A stretch of DNA of 42,330 nt, from the NCBI GenBank assembly GCA_022563405.1, contig JADFNK010000012.1, positions 1 through 42,330 on the forward strand. The letters are read 5' to 3'. Source of the DNA: Gemmatimonadota bacterium. GTDB taxonomy: Bacteria > Gemmatimonadota > Gemmatimonadetes > Longimicrobiales > Gaopeijiaceae. Under the pieces are notes generated by a model that worked only from the letters and a program-made list of their open reading frames with translations, did no database searches and was not told where the DNA came from. Numbering within the stretch: the first letter of the stretch is position 1; each line of letters opens with the position of its first letter. A program made the translations under genes and the position numbers. Shown here piece after piece: positions 40,828 to 42,330 of the stretch.

Positions 40828-42330
40828 ATGAAGCCCATGGTCTTCCAAAATTACGGCGGGATTCACCAACTGCGCATCGAGAGCGCAGAGGATCTCGCTT
40901 GTATCCACGATCTCCACCCAGCTCACTGGGCCGCCACCAGCGTACAGGTCGAGAGCCTACAGTGCGATCCCGTGTTCCTCGAGTACTTGAATCAGGACGG
41001 CAGCGGAACCATCCGTGCCGAGCACTTGCGGGCGGCGGTGCGATGGATTTTCCGTATGATGGCAAAGGACGACCGACTGGCTGCTTCCTCAGACGTCCTC
41101 TGCCTCGCGGACCTGGATACCAGCCACGAAGAGGGCCGGAAGCTCAAGGAAGCCGCGATCCATATCCTGGGACAACTGCAGGCGGACAGCTCAGACGAGA
41201 TCGGCCTGGAACAGGTGCGCACCTTTCGAAATACGTACGGGATGACCTCTCCCAACGGGGACGGGGTGCTCCCGCCCCAGCACGTTTCGGATCCGGCTGC
41301 CGCACAGTTGGCGAAGGACGTGCTCGAGCAGGTGGGCGGTACGGAGGATATAAGTGGCGAAGACGGCATCAACGAAGGTCACCTGTCCCAATTCCTGGAC
41401 GGTGCAAGGAAGTACCTGGCCTGGAAGGCACTCGCCGAAGATGATGGCGAGGCAAGGATTCTGCCCTGGGGTGACGACACGGCCGCCGCCGTGGAGCTCA
41501 TATCTGAATTCGACGCCAAGATCGAACAGTTCTTCTGGCAATGCGACCTGGTCAAGCTCGATGCCCGCACCGCCGAACAGTTCTGCCTGAGTGAACAAGC
41601 TCTCGAGCACCTGAACGGATCCGACCTCGAGGTCATGGAAAGACAGCTCGCGCAAGCGCCACTGCAAACGCCCAATGCCGAAGGTGTGTTGAATTTGCAG
41701 GGCTCCGGCAATCCGTACTACCAGGATCGGATCGACGACCTACGGAACCGGGTCCTTGCCCGTGCCCAGCCGGACTCCCCCGAAGCTCTCACCCGGGTCG
41801 ACTGGCAGCGGGTCAAGGCCATCTTCGAGCCTTACTGTGCGTGGCAGACGGAGAAGCCATCGGAGAGCATCGGTGAGCTGAGTGAGGCCACGCTGAAAGA
41901 ACACTTAGATGGTCCGGCTCAGAAAAGACTTCTCCAGCTCCTGCTGGAGGATCTGGCGGTGGAGGATGAGGTGAAACAAGTGGCTGACCTGGAGAAGCTC
42001 ATCCTGTACCAGCGCTGGCTCCTGGAACTGGCCAACAACTTCGTATGTTTCTCTGCGCTGTACGACCCCAGTCGCCGTGCCCTGTTTGAATTGGGCGACC
42101 TGATCATTGACGGACGTAAACTCTCCTTCACGATGAAGGTCCGAAACCGCGCCGAGCACAAGAAGATCGCCCAGACCAGCAAGATGTTCCTGGCGTACGC
42201 CGAGATCACCGTGCCCGAGGAGCAGGGGCGGAGTTTCGAGATTGCCGCAGCCCTCACGGGTGGCGGCCAGGGGGCCATCGAAATCGGCAAACGTGGCATC
42301 TTCTACGATCTGCAGGGCAAGGAGTGGGAC
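40828..42330 (+). CDS. Unrecognised protein with degenerate EF-hand-like repeats, 5' part
   Basis: The frame runs from ATG 40828 to the right edge, 501 codons without a stop, so the gene continues beyond the window. I do not recognise the family. There is no signal peptide or transmembrane segment, so it is probably cytoplasmic; it is rich in Glu, Asp and Leu and largely helical. Four EF-hand-like loops are visible: NQDGSGTIRAEH (55-66), one at 118-129 with DSSDEIGLE, SPNGDGVLPPQH (141-152), and one at 174-185 (DISGEDGINEGH). All lack the canonical Glu at loop position 12, so Ca2+ binding is doubtful. The last ~90 residues turn beta-rich (FELGDLIIDGRKLSFTMKV; FLAYAEITVPEEQ). Base use matches its neighbours. 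Confidence 0.7.
   Translation, partial: MKPMVFQNYGGIHQLRIESAEDLACIHDLHPAHWAATSVQVESLQCDPVFLEYLNQDGSGTIRAEHLRAAVRWIFRMMAKDDRLAASSDVLCLADLDTSHEEGRKLKEAAIHILGQLQADSSDEIGLEQVRTFRNTYGMTSPNGDGVLPPQHVSDPAAAQLAKDVLEQVGGTEDISGEDGINEGHLSQFLDGARKYLAWKALAEDDGEARILPWGDDTAAAVELISEFDAKIEQFFWQCDLVKLDARTAEQFCLSEQALEHLNGSDLEVMERQLAQAPLQTPNAEGVLNLQGSGNPYYQDRIDDLRNRVLARAQPDSPEALTRVDWQRVKAIFEPYCAWQTEKPSESIGELSEATLKEHLDGPAQKRLLQLLLEDLAVEDEVKQVADLEKLILYQRWLLELANNFVCFSALYDPSRRALFELGDLIIDGRKLSFTMKVRNRAEHKKIAQTSKMFLAYAEITVPEEQGRSFEIAAALTGGGQGAIEIGKRGIFYDLQGKEWD

Overview
The window is high-GC DNA from a diderm (LPS-bearing) bacterium. It carries lipid A, heptose and LPS-export genes (lpxH, hldA, hldC, hldD, an LptE-like lipoprotein), an MlaFED lipid transporter, several lipoproteins and one large outer-membrane barrel protein. 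Together with a ~900-residue secreted M14 peptidase, a peptidase/PD40-propeller/barrel fusion and a DUF5683 protein, this style resembles Gemmatimonadota. That placement is an inference from gene content, not a database result. I see no phage, IS element, CRISPR array or rRNA; the content looks chromosomal.

Layout. 1-4.7 kb (minus): hemC, hldC, rph, rdgB, a DUF971 protein, hldD and the start of a Tat-exported NHL protein. 4.9-11.6 kb (minus): a lipoprotein and LptE followed by an eight-gene Mrp-type cation/proton antiporter in which MrpA is split (E-F-G-A(C-terminal)-B-C-D-A(N-terminal)-like). 11.65-18 kb: lpxH, a DUF5683 protein, a selenocysteine tRNA (selC, anticodon UCA), two MscS-type channels and a CLC chloride transporter. 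16.6-20.8 kb (minus) is a tightly overlapping run: BNR propeller lipoprotein, TlpA-like thioredoxin, hldA, ridA, mscS. 21.1-24.3 kb: the metalloprotease/propeller/Omp85-like barrel fusion. 24.3-26.9 kb (minus): mlaE-mlaF-mlaD. 27.2-32.0 kb: an exported dienelactone-hydrolase-like protein, a CarboxypepD_reg protein and the M14 peptidase. 32.4-38.5 kb: an AddB-AddA helicase-nuclease pair. 38.5-42.3 kb: a soluble histidine kinase, a CNNM/CorC transporter and an unrecognised protein with degenerate EF-hand-like motifs that runs off the window.

How the genes fit together. All three ADP-heptose genes present (hldA kinase, hldC adenylyltransferase, hldD epimerase) are split over three sites, the kinase and adenylyltransferase being separate genes. 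lpxH and the LptE-like gene add lipid A synthesis and LPS export, and Mla handles phospholipid traffic. The Mrp, CLC, two MscS and CNNM genes make the window rich in ion and osmotic homeostasis.

The most unusual thing I see is not a gene. Many short gaps between genes, and some gene termini, consist of short tandem duplications that copy a neighbouring start codon, ribosome-binding site or stop codon. At hldD, the CLC gene and rdgB the duplication creates a mini-ORF that imitates the first codons of the downstream gene and ends in an ATGA or TGATG overlap with the true start. About ten loci in 42 kb show the pattern. The second notable feature is selC, which implies UGA recoding although no selenoprotein or sel gene is visible here.
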